Part shown: positions 1 through 14,564 of the stretch, in pieces
Position numbering within the stretch: position 1 is the stretch's first letter
How the letters are laid out: each line of letters opens with the position of its first letter
Assembly (NCBI GenBank): GCA_023846275.1
Contig: CM043878.1
Location: 6,999,501 to 7,063,500 of the forward strand
DNA length: 64,000 nt
Source of the DNA: Vanilla planifolia
Taxonomy: Eukaryota > Streptophyta > Magnoliopsida > Asparagales > Orchidaceae
Direction: 5' to 3'
Notes under the pieces: model-generated
The model's database searches: none
What the model saw: the letters and a program-made list of their open reading frames with translations, nothing else
Told to the model about the DNA's origin: nothing
Translations under genes and position numbers: made by a program

Positions 1-3000
1 AAAGCATACAACATTTGACCACTTTATTTGTGTTCTAAGATGCTGAATTGGACTCGTGTATTATTCAATTATGTTCCAACATACCCATTTTTGCTCAAAA
101 ATGCCAGCGGCATTTTAGGAACACTAGGGTGAACCAACTTGCACTTCAATGTGTTTTGGATCAATTGGGTGTGCCTAGGTTGACTAAACTGTGTGCAGGA
201 ACAACTAGCCCAAGAACAGCCCAATAAACTAGGTAGAACCCTTGCAAATCCCTTATGTGTAACAGAATGCCCATGCAATTGAGGCATGTTTGAGAGGATA
301 TGCAAACGAGCCCTTGTAAGTATACAATGATAAGCGGATGTATAGGTTTGCATGTAGACATTTCCACTCAAAAAAGGAGTATTGCCTATTAGAAAATGCC
401 ATAATAAGGGGGAGAGGAAGAAGGAATTGAATCGCTTTAAGACTACTTCAAAACCACTTATTAGGTTATTTAAGGTCATTTGTTAGCCCCAAAAAAGAAA
501 TATTGCTCATTAAAAAATTTCATTAATCTGAGAGAATAACAGCAGTCTTTAAGAGAATTCCAACATAAATAGTGTGCCAACAATTATCATTGTTAGGATA
601 AAACTGTTGCCCAAAATGATTGAGTTGATCCCAAGTTTGTAGAGTCATGAATTGTCATTATTTTTCTTTTCTATTACCATTTGGTATTTTTTTTGTTAAT
701 GTAAGAGTTACTATATTGCCCAATTCTTTATTTTGTTGCTATTATTACACTATACTTTTTTTTATTACATAAAGAAATTTTTGTTGTCCAAAATATTTAT
801 ATTTTTATCCTAAATTTAATTGAAATAATTATTTGTAAATTATGCCATGCATAACCAATAATTTTACAAGCTTACAAGTGAATTTTTCTTTGTAATTGAT
901 CATCCATGTCTACCTTAAGCATAACCCAACAAAGATTGGACTTCGATGCCCAAAGTCGATCTTCTTTGTACTACAAATGATTTGTGAAAAAATCTTTCCA
1001 AAAATAATACTTGGGTCTTCTACGATAGGCACTTGTCGTCCCATTATTACATTAAGTTAATTGGCCTCAACTCAACCACCCTAAGGTAGCCTCTTGAGTG
1101 ATTGCTGACGTTTCCTCAATTCTTATCCATAACTCAAATCCCATTTAAAGTCACGGATGTACTTATGGCTAGTTTCAAGCTGTACTAGACCCAAAACTTC
1201 TTTACCAAGGTTTAAAAGGTTCTTAACTCATTACTATGATCAAATGATAGAGCAATTCAAAGTAAAAATAATTGTTCTCACCTTTCCAGTTCAATGGAAG
1301 GCTTTGCCTGTGCTTTGAATGCCATTTGTGTAGACTATGCAAATTAATATGGAGTAATATTCCAAGATGATATACATGCTGATGATAAACACAAGACTCA
1401 AGAGATGAGCACCAGCTATAAATGTCTTGCAACTTCATTAAATATGGTCTGATTTCAAAAGAAAATGACTCTTTCAACAGAAACTATTATGCCTTTGGAA
1501 ATACCATTATAGTACTGCATTCTACAGAGATAATTGTGAGATGAAGGTTATTCTAGAGCATGGTTTGGCATGCAACTGGCTGCCACATTTGTAACGGAAC
1601 GTAGTTGGATCGTGTCAATTTCCACGCGACTTCTTAGTTTTCTCACTTTTACTCGTAAAAAATTTTAAAAAGAACTTCCAAAATTTTTAAACAACTCAGA
1701 ATATAATTTTTAGATAATTAGCCAATTACATTGCCAAGCAATGTAGGTTCTTAATAGCACTTTCAATCTACTAAAAAACAATTTTCCACCAATCATTTTC
1801 AGTAAGAAAAGCTACCAAACTGATCCTAGATCCCTCGCTCCAATCTAACCCCATTGCCTTAATGTACATGTTGACTCTGATACCAACTATTTATACCTTT
1901 GGTACAATTTCTAATCAATAAATCATGCACAAAAGAAGTTGGCCATAAATTTTATAAACAGAAGTAACAAGAATTAATCCAATTAAACTAGTATTTAATC
2001 TTACCTTGCAAATAAAACAAAAAATAAATAGAGAGAGAACATTAATGATATGCTCTTCAGATTCCAGTGTTCTGATTGTTGCATAGGATTTGAAGATAGA
2101 AAAGATCAATTTCTCTAACTCCGTTTAAATTGAAATGTTTAGTTGCTAGAATCCAACAACTGATGGCAAGACCAAAAAAATTGATGGGACCTTAGCATAT
2201 ACAAGACCAAATGCGCCAGGCTGGATTTTTCAACAAGTTTGAAATGGGCTAGTTTTAAATAAAATTCACAAAAGATGCACATCAAAATAATGTCATGTGC
2301 TATACTAGATTATTTATAATCTGAAGTTGTCAAAAGGAAGGCAAAATTTTATTAAATTAGTTCAAGGAAAATTTTTAGGACATTTAAGGATGATTTTTCC
2401 TTTCAAAATACCATTAGCTAATTTAGAACTCAGGATTGACTTAGAGAAGTTTCTTTATACAGCAGAGAATTCTGAATCATGATCAGCAACAATATGTTGT
2501 AAAGCCAAACCATGGGAAAGTCAACCAGAAGCCCACCATTCATTCTTCAATTTGATTTATCAAGTGAATTTATACTGAATGGTTGTAAATAATATCAACA
2601 TTAAATAAAGCCCAAGGAAATGAAGTTGAGATTGTTGCAAAAGGATCAACTCTGTTCAATATCAAAGTTGGGTCTATGGGCATGACTGGATGAACTACCT
2701 CTAAAAGGTCTTGTTTATGACAAATCAAAGTTGTAAATGCATAACTAATTATTGTGCATGAGATAATCATTCCTATTTCAAACAAAGTTTTTTTCTGTCT
2801 AATATATGAGTTCCCATTGTGTGAGATAGTTTTGTAATTTGTTTTGGTTTTGGTTGCCATTGTGCTCTATTTGTCCTCAACTCTCTCAACATGCTACCTT
2901 TTCATGTCAAAAAACATAAGTGGTTGCAAATATGATTATCATAGATAATACGTAAATGTAACATACACAATTAGAGGAGAGCTATAAAAAACCACAAAGG

Positions 3001-3390
3001 AATGACGACAAATATGTGGATATAGCCTTAAACGTGAAATACAAAAGTAAAAATATCCACCACAACTAGTAGTGCAGTCAAGGAAATTTATGTAAAGCTA
3101 AACCAAATTAGTGAAGACATGTCAAGTAAACTGCATAAGCAATAAGCATAGGTGGAAACTGAAACTTAATTTGACAAAATTTTCACCATTTACTATATTG
3201 GAATATCATATAATTTAAAAAATTCCAAATAAAGCAGCTCTGCAGAAACTTCAATATAACATATACATAACTTTAAGGACATGCCAAAGGAACCATACAA
3301 AGCACAATAACAAAATGCTAAGTTCATTTTGAAAATGAAATGAAAAAGTAACTGTTTCATACAATCTACCAACCAATACAAAGCACATAC
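1..3390. other. Stretch downstream of the SANT gene exon: no exon recognised, possible retroelement relic
   Basis: The donor at 3390-3389 (minus strand) shows that the SANT gene must continue to lower coordinates, but I could not find a convincing following exon here. The downstream exons may be small or lie outside the window. Open frames in this stretch (for example minus 69-479) resemble no family I know. A motif near 1873-1887 reads on the minus strand like the initiator-tRNA-Met primer binding site of plant LTR retrotransposons, which suggests that part of the stretch is an old element. Confidence 0.4.
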
Positions 3391-4293
3391 CTCTAGTAAA
3401 CTGTCCCGAAGGTCTTTTGAGGCTACAGTTAGAACACGAGATAGGAGTTCATGTTGCCTCCAACCAGTAAATATGCGTTGGCCAAATATAGACCTCTTGC
3501 TTATTGATTTCCTACACTCTGACCATCGATGATATGCATCAGAACGAAAAAATTTTCCATAATACAATGATATTATATCCTCCATCCTTTTATTCTCCAT
3601 GAATTTTTTCACCTGAATAAAATTTTTTCCAAAAATATGAAGTGCAAGAATAAAACTTTGCATCTCTTCCTCAGTCCAAGATGAATTTGGAGACCCCGGC
3701 AGTGCAAAGAAGTACCCCACATTCTTTGTAGGGCTTGATGAGCAGACATCTTTCTGACAATTTTCTCTGATCTTGGAATTGACAGAGTTTGAGACATGAT
3801 TAGTCTGATATAACGAGCAGGGTGATTCAACTTTGCATAAGGAACTCTCATTAAGTGAGCCATTAAGATCAGAATATTGTGAAGCACAAACATTAAGAGT
3901 GTTCAACTTAAAGACAGTTTGAACGCTGCTGCCATTTTGTAATTTGTCCAATTCTGCAGCAATGGAACTGGCAAACTTGTTGGGATATTCTTCATGCATA
4001 TTCTTGCTTGAAATGCCGTCACCTGCACGTTGAACCCACCAAACAGGGATTGCTAATCCTATCCCATGAGATGCATCAATGACAGACATTTTGGAACTAT
4101 CAAGTAAGACTGGAAAAAACTCAGTTGCCCTTGTCAAAGGCGGGATATGAACCTGATACTGCTCTCCTACTCGGGGACCCACAACTGAATCTTGATATAA
4201 GTCATTTGTTCCATCTGAACTTGAAGAGGGTGAATCTACAGAAAGTAGCTTAGCTACACAATTTTGCTCGCTTCCTATATTGGTACCATCCAT
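3391..4293 (-). CDS. ELM2/SANT-like DNA/chromatin-binding protein, main coding exon (partial gene)
   Basis: This exon encodes the first 301 residues of a plant nuclear protein of the ELM2/SANT type, a family usually placed in histone-deacetylase-like chromatin complexes; the role is inferred. Residues 39-53 (GPRVGEQYQVHIPPL) match the start of an ELM2-like segment. The SANT/Myb-like helix bundle begins at W206 (SSWTEEEMQSFILALHIFGK) and runs to about 250, followed by a conserved GWRQHELLSRVL block near 278-289. The middle is Ser/Asn-rich and low in conservation. The start is the ATG at 4293, just inside an acceptor (TTTTCAG, exon from about 4295). The exon ends in frame at GAG followed by donor GTATGT (exon end 3391), so frame continuing past 3391 is intron. 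The C-terminal exons are missing from my model. The nearest relatives I recall are the plant proteins labelled arginine-glutamic acid dipeptide repeat-like. Confidence 0.85.
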
Positions 4294-4615
4294 CTCTGAA
4301 AACTACTAAAGAATGGTCATGAAAATGCATGTTTAAATTCTACAGCATGACCAAACAAGATGGGGCAGCTAAGAATCACTAAGTAGTTTTGACATTAAAC
4401 ATAAAAAAAATGCTCTAGGTGAAATAATAATTGTATATAACTAAGTTCTGCCTCAAAAAAAAAAAAAAAAATACATTATGAAAGGAACAAGCTGTATGAT
4501 AAGAATTTGAGGAATTTCAAATCAAATTATAAAACTGTAATGGCATACTATAATCACAAAAACTGCTAATATGAAAGCTTGATCACAAATATTGATTAGA
4601 TATAAGTTTACTCAC

Positions 4616-4735
4616 CAATTGCAAAGGACAAGCTCCACTGACAAGATCACCACAACAGGAAACATTCAGTCGTTCAAAATTCTCACATCAAATTAGCAGG
4701 AAGAGCATGAACATGTACACGACAGCAAATATAAC
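4616..4735 (-). other. Probable 5'UTR exon of the SANT gene
   Basis: On the minus strand this 120-base block is bounded by an acceptor (GATAG before 4735) and a strong donor (GTGAGT directly after 4616). It contains a short upstream ORF of eight codons beginning MFML, so it is more likely leader than coding. It lies between the GC-rich first exon and the coding exon. Transcript evidence is lacking. Confidence 0.45.
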
Positions 4736-7507
4736 CTATCAAACATAAAGAAAATTAGTTAATGGGTGTACATAGAAAGTGATTTGGCATGAATGCATCC
4801 TACCAGAATTTTTTTTATCTAGGAATACCAAAAGGTAAACAAGAAACAATGCTAAATGCAAATTAGGAAAATAGCATATTTCTTTCATGATTAGCTGAAT
4901 GTTTTTGAATGATTCATTTGGCAGATCACATGAAACTTTGATGGGAAGACATAAATTCAAGTCATTCAAATGGAAAAAATTCTGTGGCCCAGACAACAAA
5001 ATTATGATAATGAAAGCACACTAATATGATAATGGCATGGCATTGCTAAAGACAAAACAGCAGTTGTTTCAAGACCAAAGAATACAATTCCAACACATAC
5101 ATCTTCAAAGGTAAGAAAGATGCAAATGATCTTGCATACTAGAACCTTCCTTACTACCATTATCATCATTATAGTCAGGCAATCAATTAGATCGGCTTAA
5201 AACAACTCATTCTTGTTGTGCACAAGAGCTGTTAGTTCAAGCTACACATACTTTGTAGCACAACTTCTGGAAATCAAATTTTAGTCATTGTGCATTCCTT
5301 CAATATCAACCCTTGTTTTCAATAATTTAGCATAACTTCAACAAACAACATTTCTTAATGCCCAGCAATTCCTTTCACTTTACAACCAATCATGTGCATT
5401 TCATAAATCAATCAGCACAAGGAAATTCATGTTGTTGCTCTATACTTTCCAATTCAATATTCTTAGCACAAATATACCCCTTCCATAGTATATATTTCCA
5501 CAAAAAAATGTCCTGCATAATGATGCATTATAAAGTCCTTATTCCTTTTTTCTCTTCCATAACTTAATTGTATGACTTAAAATTTTGATTCCATTTTGAA
5601 TATAACTTTTATGTTCAATCAAATTGTTCTAAAGTTTTGCAAATAATAAGCTTTCCAATGTGAAAAAGCCTCCCATAAAAAGAACAATCCACCAGACAAA
5701 CTGCCCAAACCACAAGCTAGTTTGCTCCTAATAACACTTAAAAAGTAGAATGAAAGTGCTCTGAGACAGAAATTTCTTTGTGTCATTATATCAATTGAGC
5801 TCAATATTCAAAAAAGTCCAGATGAACCTGCTAACTTATGTTGAACATGTTCGTGTTTCAATGTAGCTTTTGAAAAAGATCAAGTCATGTTCTTCTAGTC
5901 TAGGAACGGAATAAGGTATTATTTTCTGCTTTATATCTATCCAAGTGCACATTTGTTCAGATCAATGAAGGTTAATAATGTTTTTATATTTAAGATAATG
6001 TAACCTAAATAAAGAACAAGATGCTAATATCCAACAAAATGATAAAAAAAAGATCTCAAAAATAAGATCCAAACAAGGTCGATAAAGTTTGATAATTTTA
6101 TCATGTGATACTAAAATCCCATTACAAATTTAGTAAGTCTTATAAAATTAATAAGAGCCCTACAATGATATATGAGATAGATGGTGGAATAGGAAATGTA
6201 AGCACATAAATAAAATGATTTTTGATAAGATGACAATGCTAAGGAGGATGAGTGAGATAGAATTCAGGATTGTATGTTAGAGAAAGTTGGAGCAGCTCAA
6301 ACTAAGATAAATACTTACAACAAGAGCTGGTGTAATCCAGAAATGTAAACTTCACACTAGTAATGTTACATTATAGAGGGGAAACATTGTAATTTTCTAC
6401 TGTAAATAAGTTTAGTCAATGACACAAGGCATGTCAAAGAACTAGTAAGATAAGCCTTACATATTTGGAGCTTGATGAGGAATCAATATTCCAAAAGAGT
6501 CCAATGGATTGAGATATGAGATTCATGAAGTTGATCCCCATTAGTGGCATTGATGTTTGTACTTACAATTGTTAATACGATTGACAACTAACCAAAACCT
6601 ATAGCATTTCAGAGTTTGCATAAATGGCATTCTGATTATTTAAAGTTTAGTAACAACAAGAAATGAAATCAAGGACATTAGGCCATACATTTCTTCCCTT
6701 TAGAGTATTTAGAGTTAAAGAGTTATTTATTATCAAATTAAAATTGACCTTGATCATTACACAAAAAAAAGTTCTATAATCTTAAGTGTCCATTGCAAAC
6801 ATTGAGAAAGTGTAAATTATAAAAAGAATACTGGGTAGGTATTAGATTGAATCAAATCTATGTTTTAAATAGTTAGGCTTTGTTGTTTCTAAGTTCGCTA
6901 AAAATTACTTGATTAAAAAGATTTTGTTATTTGGATAAATTGATAGAATTAATACAAGGCAATGCAGTTTGTCAGTTTATTATTTTAAATTATGTTTCAG
7001 GACAATAAATAGGAGCGAGTCCTAAAATTCAATGGTATGTTACATAGTTTGTTAGCTTTTAAAATGTTCATATAATAATATATGATTTCCTAGGTGTTGT
7101 AAACTCAATTAATGGGGCTAATGTACAAAGACGAGTCCTTGACCTTCACCACAACATTCAAACCTCAGTTCAATGGAAATAAATAAATTGAGCAACCACA
7201 ATGAAATCTATGACCAAAATGTTGGAGATTAAAGAAGATATTATTCATTACTATTTCAACAAAGCTGCAGCCTCACTATACATTCAAGGCTGCACGTAAC
7301 TCACCTTTAGCATGCATTCAGAACAACTTCGCAATCAATTACAGCTAAATATATCATTCATACAGTCAGGGACAAAGTTTTACATGTAAAATCAGGAAAT
7401 CACACTGAATATTGGATTAATCAAGATACCCATGGACTTGAAATGAAAAAATGAACAGCTTTAAGAATTTTCAACAAAACTAACATGCAGAGAGCGAAGT
7501 GGCACAC
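4736..7507. other. AT-rich leader intron of the SANT gene
   Basis: If the leader exon at 7508 and the exon at 4616-4735 are right, this 2.8-kb stretch is an intron of the minus-strand transcript. It is AT-rich, with only short unrelated open frames. I see no transposon ends or repeats in it that I can support. Confidence 0.4.
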
Positions 7508-7970
7508 CTGAATGGATAGCGGAGTCCAAGCTAGGGTTCAAGAAGCAAAAAGTTTACCGCCTGATCACCCGCTGTCTTCATGGAGTTCACCTCCCTTCCC
7601 TTGCTGCCGTGAAGCGCAAAGTTCGAAAGAGCAGTAACGGAGGAAGAAAAGAGCAGAGGAAAGGACACAAAAGTGACGCAGCGTTAGATGGAGAACAAAC
7701 GAAGATCTTCCTCCGGGCCAAACACGAAGAGAGATCAGAGAGAGAAGAGCAAAGCGGGGCGAGACAGGGCGCTGAATCAAAAATAATAAGTACAAAAATA
7801 AGAATAGTATAGGCCCGACAGAGACGGCTTTAATAGGGCGATAGTGACGGAGTTGAGGAGGGATTCGTTGGGAGGCCGTTTGCTGTTTGTCGCCAAACAG
7901 CTGCAAACTCGTGCGTTGACGTCGTGCGAACTTCGGAGACGGGAGAACGCTCGACGCCGGCCGTAGAAAT
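7508..7970 (-). promoter_or_regulatory. GC-rich promoter and first leader exon of the SANT gene
   Basis: This block is much richer in G+C and CpG than its surroundings, and ends sharply at a poly-T run near 7978. On the minus strand it ends with CATTCAG followed by donor GTGTGCC (exon end 7508), a good first-exon boundary. It contains short open frames on both strands, as unmethylated promoter regions often do, but none resembles a protein family. The transcription start cannot be placed exactly. Confidence 0.55.
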
Positions 7971-7989
7971 TATAATTTTTTTTTTGCAT

Positions 7990-10900
7990 ATTTCATTTTT
8001 TTAATTATCCTGACAGTTAGCCATGGGGAACATAGTTATTATTGAATATTAATTTCCTGATTGATAAAAATGGGCCTAAAAATGTTAAATAAGTTTTATA
8101 AAAAAATTAACAAATGTATTATTAATAAATATTTGAGAAATATTTGATATTATAAAATGATTAAAAACTTTTATTTTTTAATGAATAAAAAATTTTTAAT
8201 ATTTCTCATATTACTTTTTAGGTAGAGAAAATATTTTCCAAAATTTGATTAAACAAATGTTTAATTATATTTATAAAAATATTTTTTATGAAATTTAAAT
8301 TTAAAATAATGTATTTTGGATGCAAAATTATGGAAGTTATTTCTTGTGCGCTCCACGATAATTTAAGAACAGAATATAATAATATTTTAATGAACCAGTT
8401 GTCTTCAAAAATAAATAAAATATTTTATTATGGCATTTATTTATTTATTTATTTTTTGTTAATTGTCCACTATTAAGTAAGCAAATGACACATGGCGGGA
8501 CCAAATCTTATGGTGCCCATGGATTCAATAATCGTGAGCACATCTTGATTCATTAAAGATTAATGTTTAAGAAGTATTCATTTCTAGTTTTGCATTTTCT
8601 TCTAATAATAAAATAAAAAAATAAGAAAGTGTGCAATTATTTAAATTATCTTTTGAATACATAATATTAAATAATTTTTTTAATTAAACTAGAATATAAA
8701 AAAATATTTGTTTCATTAACATATTTATAGATGAAAATATACTAAATATATTAAAAAAATATAGCATATGAATGCATATGTTACATATATTTAATATATT
8801 AAAAGATGAAATATATGAATGCTCAATACCAATTGATATAGTCTATGTATGAGACAAGGATAAGGACATAGATGTGATAAGATAGTACTAGGTTTGCCAT
8901 TTTTTATACTTCGTATTATTTTTTATCATGGTATTATAAGATGAGAATAATTTTTCTTGTATTAATTTTAATATGTCTTTGACATTCATACATGTTTTTT
9001 ATTTGGGTTAAAGTTATATTTTATTATTTAATTTGAATGTACTAGTTTTTTTTGTTATATTTGATATGTTATATACTCAAATGCGATTTTAAAAGAAAAC
9101 ATCTACTACTAATAATTTGTAAAATAGTTTTAATCCATGTGGGCATGATAAGATTTGTTTGTTTTTATTATAAGTTTTTTCTACTTAATGGTCGACCCAA
9201 TGATGAACTACTAACGATAAATCCAAGATAACAACCAATAATTTAAACCAAGTAATAAATGTGTACTCAAGATATCAAAAGACATTGCAACTATTCAATA
9301 ATCAATATTACTAGTAACAATTAATAATGCATGAAATCAACTACTAGATAATTTGATTAATTCGTCGTAAAGTAGTAATGAGTTTTATTGCTATAATGAA
9401 AAGAACAACAAAACTTTTTGGTTGAAAAGTGTCAATAACTAAATACTAGCCACTATTTATTCATTGTTAGATTGTTGACATTTGTTTAGCAATGACAATG
9501 ATTGAATTGAATCTGTCAAGTATTCTATTTGCGATCAATGATTACACACTAAGACGATGACCATTTGGCTAGATCAATAATTGAAATTGTTGGCAAATTT
9601 TTACACTTTGGCAATCGAATTTTGTGGTTGTGCTATTTCGTTGTAGTGAATATTTATGGATTGTAAACTTCTTGTCATAATAAATTATAATAAAAAAAAT
9701 GTAGCTATCACATAAGTGTTATCTCTTATGTGACAACAAGTTGAAGTCATTGTAGATTGTTGCAAATGTTATAATGGCCAAATTATCTAACAAAATGTCT
9801 ATATCAATGGTTATGAGATAAGAATTGGGAAAAAAATTGTATTGTTAGAAAAATTTGAACAATTTTACTTATGTAAATAAATTATTTATTTCATTCTAAA
9901 AAAGAAATTCATTATTGAGTGGTTACGATATAAGAATTAGAAAAAAAAAAGATTGTGTGGTTGGAAAATTTTGAACAATTTTACTCATGTAAATAAATTC
10001 CTTCTTACATTCTAAAGATGTTTAATTTATCAAGGCATTCCACTTGATTTGAGAGCTTATAACTTAGGTATCTAAATACTCATGAAAACCAAATATTTCC
10101 AATAAAGAAAGAATTAACAAAGTATAATTTGCACCATATCATTTCTCTAAAAATTCAATAAAAATCAAGAAGTAAAATCCCATTAGGTGATAAAAAAACC
10201 CATATTCAATTCCATCATTTGTTCGCTTAGGACCCATTGGGCTAATACTAGTTAAGCCTCATTAGACTAAGTGATCAGCCCATTGGGTCATTAAACATTC
10301 TCATCAAATAGTTTGACATATATTTGATGAAATGTCAGGCCTTTTTGATCATTCATTCAACTTGTATTTAATTGCTCATAGATCCTTATTGAATCATCCA
10401 AATTTTCTATTAATTCACAAATTGTATGTAAAGCACTTTAGAGCTATTTGATATCCTCCTTTTAATTATCCAATTCTTTATTGATTTGTTTGATGGTCTT
10501 ATCGAAAATTTAATAGAGACTTCATTTATTTTTTGTTTCTTCAAACAATTTGATCATTTGATAGAATCATTCAATACTCATTTATAACTATAGGTTTAAC
10601 CAATTTATAAATCTCAATCCCTTCCAATTTTTCATCAGAACTTGTATCTCTAACCAAAAATAAAAATAACATTAAACTATTGTCTTGAACCTTCACTAGA
10701 TCTCTTAAGGTTTTTTTAGAGAAAATCGATGCTAAAATTTCTTCCAAGCTTTACCCATTTTCTCTTCTCCTCTTGCATAGACAGCTAGAATTCTCATCAT
10801 GTCTATTCACTTTCTCTCTCCTCTGATTCAACTTTTTGAGTTTATATAATAAGTGATTGTTAAATACTCTTTAATAAAATCGTATTAAATTGTTTCTATT

Positions 10901-13900
10901 TTTTAAAATTATAATTAAAATAAATTATTCATCAAAATCTATATTTTAACATTAAATTCATAATTTTTTAAATATTGTTTAACATTTTTAATATTTTTTT
11001 TATTTTTAATTATATTATAAATAAAAATAATATTATTTTTTAAATATGTTTTGGCTTTCAATTTATGACCAACCTAGTTTCAATCCCAACAAAATTATTA
11101 TCATTAAATTTCTCATATTTTATTTTTTTCAAATATTTGGTTCATAATAATGTCATTAAACACATTGAAAAGTATTATGATCAAATTTAAATTATTTCAT
11201 GAGCTTTTAGGATACTACACTTACAAATCATGATAGAAATTGAAGATGACATCATTAATTAAGCCATAATACATAGATGACTGCATTTTTTATTACTAGA
11301 TTGTTTTATTTACTTTAGACCATTAATGACACATCTCATAACTCGTTTGATTTTTAATTAATGACATCACAATCATCTTCTATAGCATTGGTCGCTATTT
11401 TTTCATTTGTTTATTGATATTTACAATGCCCACATAAATATTGTCATTAATCAATCATAGTTTGCATATTTAAATGTCAAATATATCACTAATTGGTTGT
11501 TGCAATAACATCAATCACATTATGACATTAATTAGTCACTAAAAAAATTAATCCTATATAATAATTGATATTTTCTTGATTAATTTATAATAATATAAGT
11601 TTCAATAGATACACTTATAAAAGCTTACAAAACCATAAATAGTTTATCACACATGATATAAGCTTGACAACCACAAACACTATATAATCTATCAAAATAA
11701 TCATACAAAGATAAATATAATTCAAAATTGAAGGTTTAAACCAATCATAATTTGGTAAGTATATTAGTTCCTAAGTTAAATAAATCAATATAATTTAAAA
11801 TTAATGAAATAGATAATATCATACATTTCAGAGTATTTTGTGATGGATTCACAAGGTTTCAACATATGCTTTGTTAAGGCTATTTTGAAAGGATGTGCCC
11901 AATCAACACATCCATGTTTAGCTACATCCATTGCAACATCAATCTAGGAATGTATCTCATGTTGATGGATTTTTTATTCTAGGCTTGGATTATAGGTTTA
12001 TGAGCTAATATATTGTAGATAATTTTTTATTATTTATAATCTTTTAATGATTGGTAATTACATGCAATAAATCGAAGAACTTAAATGTCTCTTATTATAT
12101 TGCTCAAATTCATGTTGTTCTTTATAATTGACTTAATATGTTGAGACCTTTGTGCATAATTTGAAGTAGTTTTGAAGATTCTTACTAGATGGCCCACAAA
12201 TGAAGCCTATGTTGTTAAGAACATGCCCTTGATCAAAGAATTACATATCAAAGTTTATTGCTTGTTAGATGTTATGTATTATTAATAGTTTGGAATAAAC
12301 TCTTTATTTTATAAATGAATTTCTACCTCATCCTTTATTAAATGAAAAGTCTTCACATTTGCTGCACATGTAATTAATTTTTTTTCTCATATGTAACTAG
12401 GTGAATAGATACATTCTAAGTGTCCTAACATGTTGACAAAATCCACGGTCAATTGTGCATTAATTGTCATTATTTGTACATCTATTAAAGCAAATCACTC
12501 ATGTGATTTATAAACAAGATATTTTATATTTAGCTTATATTACTCCATAGAGAATTAAAAGACACTTCTCATTTAAAAATATAACATATAATTAAACAAA
12601 GAATCATTTTTATGCTATTGATTTAAAACAATGATAACATCTTTCTATAATTCTACAAATATACCTAATAAATTAACTTACGTATTTTTTTAATTAACAA
12701 TAAAAGTATCATTAAAGATTTACCAAGAAATTAATGAGAGTTGGTGTCCAATCATTTTATCAATAAATAACATAAAAATAATCACTAAGTATGCTACACA
12801 ATATACATTCCTAAATTGTTTAAAAAATATATTTTAAAAAAATTCTAAATAAATTAATTGTTAAAATAACAAAATATCTTATAAATTATAGATATGCATT
12901 TCTATTCATATTAATTGATCTAACATCACATTTCAAACCTAAAAAATTAACTTATCATAATAATAGTTTTAGAAAAAGATTTCTACATGTTTATGAAATA
13001 ACATTCCAATCATAAGTATAACACATTTTTAAAAATTGTATGACTTAACTTTTATTATTGGAAAAAAAAATAAAACATTAAATCCATTGCTATCTTAAAG
13101 ATATCAATTGATGAGAATAATGTTATTTGCAAAATTAATTATTCATTTACTATTTTAATTATAAATATTTATCTTTTTACTCGATCTTTGTCATTCATTT
13201 TATTGTCATGATCATTCAATTTTTTTTATCAAAGAGAAGTATCTTCATAGCATTAATGCAAGTTGTATTTATTATAAGAGCTTTACATATGATTTTTATT
13301 TTTTTATTTGTTGAATCATAAGAAATCAATTCCATATTTGAGAGTACATTTATATGGTATTTTGAAGGAAATATTTATGAAACTATGAAAGGTCAATATA
13401 TTCATGCAAAGAAATTTTTTTTTTTTGAAAAGTGTATGATAGAATTAATATATGTTGTATTTAATATAAATTTTATTGCATATGAATATTGAATTATTTA
13501 TTTATTAAATTGTAAGTATTAACTCATTAATGTATGAAGGGGAAAAGAAACATTTAATTTATTATTCAATATTCTAAATATTAAAAGAGGATGTTATTTG
13601 ATAAAATTACAAATCATAATAAAAATTTAGAATATTTTCATTGTCCATATTCTCTCTATTTTTAAGTTCATAACATCAATGTCTTATTATTCTTTTTTTT
13701 ATTTTTTATTATCAAGTATTTCATTACTATGTTAATTTAAAATGTTATTTTTTTTTGTAGAAAAGATGCAACACAAGTGCACTTTTACTTTCACTCTTTA
13801 AGAGCAACTCAAACTTTTTCCATATTTCCTTTATGGTTGATTTGATGCAACTAATATTAGATACTAATATGATTAATAAATAAATTAGTTTGAGAATTTC

Positions 13901-14512
13901 TATTATTAAGAATATTAAAAAATTGTTTGTTTAGTATATACTACAAATAAGTTTTTATGAAATAATTATTATTGTGAACTCACACAAGTATCTTTTATTT
14001 TTGTTGGTCGAAAAAAGAAAGTTAACTATTTTTAATGCTATTTTTGCTTTAAAAATATATTTTATTCATCAAATTCTTTGTTACTTTAATTTTGCAAATT
14101 TATGTTTCAATATGCTATAAAAAAAATTGTGTGAATGAGTTTCACAACTCATGCATTAAAAATGTGCCTTTGAAAAAGGGTGCTAAACAATTTTAAAGCT
14201 TTATTGTTTAATTGTTGATTAAGGAATCTTAAAAATAAAATGATATTTCAAGATCTTATTTTCAAATTTTATGCATAAGTATGAACCAATCAAGCACAAA
14301 TAAATTCTACCAAAAAATATAGAAAGAGAAATATAAATATGAACAATTAGTAAAAAAAATTAATTTTCTTTTATGTGTTATTCAAAATAATTTTTTTCAG
14401 CATTTCTATTATGATTCAAATTCGGCAAAATTTGGATATACATACTACATTGAAATAATTATTTTATTATATATAACTATTTTACATAAGAAAGAGCACA
14501 TATGATTATAAG
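7990..14512. other. AT-rich intergenic region, no gene recognised
   Basis: There are 6.5 kb of very AT-rich DNA with only short spurious frames. The supportable structures are a tandem duplication at 9809-10016 and a stretch around 11220-11560 with many GTCATTAAT/ATTAATGAC-like words of the kind found in decayed DNA transposons. I could not define terminal repeats for any element. Confidence 0.5.
9809..10016. repeat. Tandem duplication, two ~95-base copies
   Basis: Copy 1 (9809-9900) and copy 2 (9921-10016) share blocks such as GAACAATTTTACT and TGTAAATAAATT with similar flanking words (GATATAAGAATT against GAGATAAGAATT), at a period of about 112 bases. The copies differ at several positions, so the duplication is not recent. 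Confidence 0.75.
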
Positions 14513-14523
14513 TGTTACACCCC

Positions 14524-14525
<2 letters not shown>

Positions 14526-14561
<36 letters not shown>
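14526..14561. repeat. Poly-T tract of 36 bases inside the LTR end
   Basis: This is an uninterrupted T run starting 13 bases inside the plus-strand left edge of the solo LTR. On the element's own strand it is poly-A next to the LTR terminus. Confidence 0.95.

Positions 14562-14564
<3 letters not shown>

Noticed and set aside
69..479. Minus-strand frame of 136 codons at the left edge, as a possible continuation of the SANT gene
   Set aside because: It has no resemblance to the family's C-terminus and no splice signals matching the exon at 3391.
7565..7989. Frames on both strands in the GC-rich block as coding exon 1 of the SANT gene
   Set aside because: They are mutually overlapping, without conserved motifs. 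The donor at 7508 fits a leader exon better.
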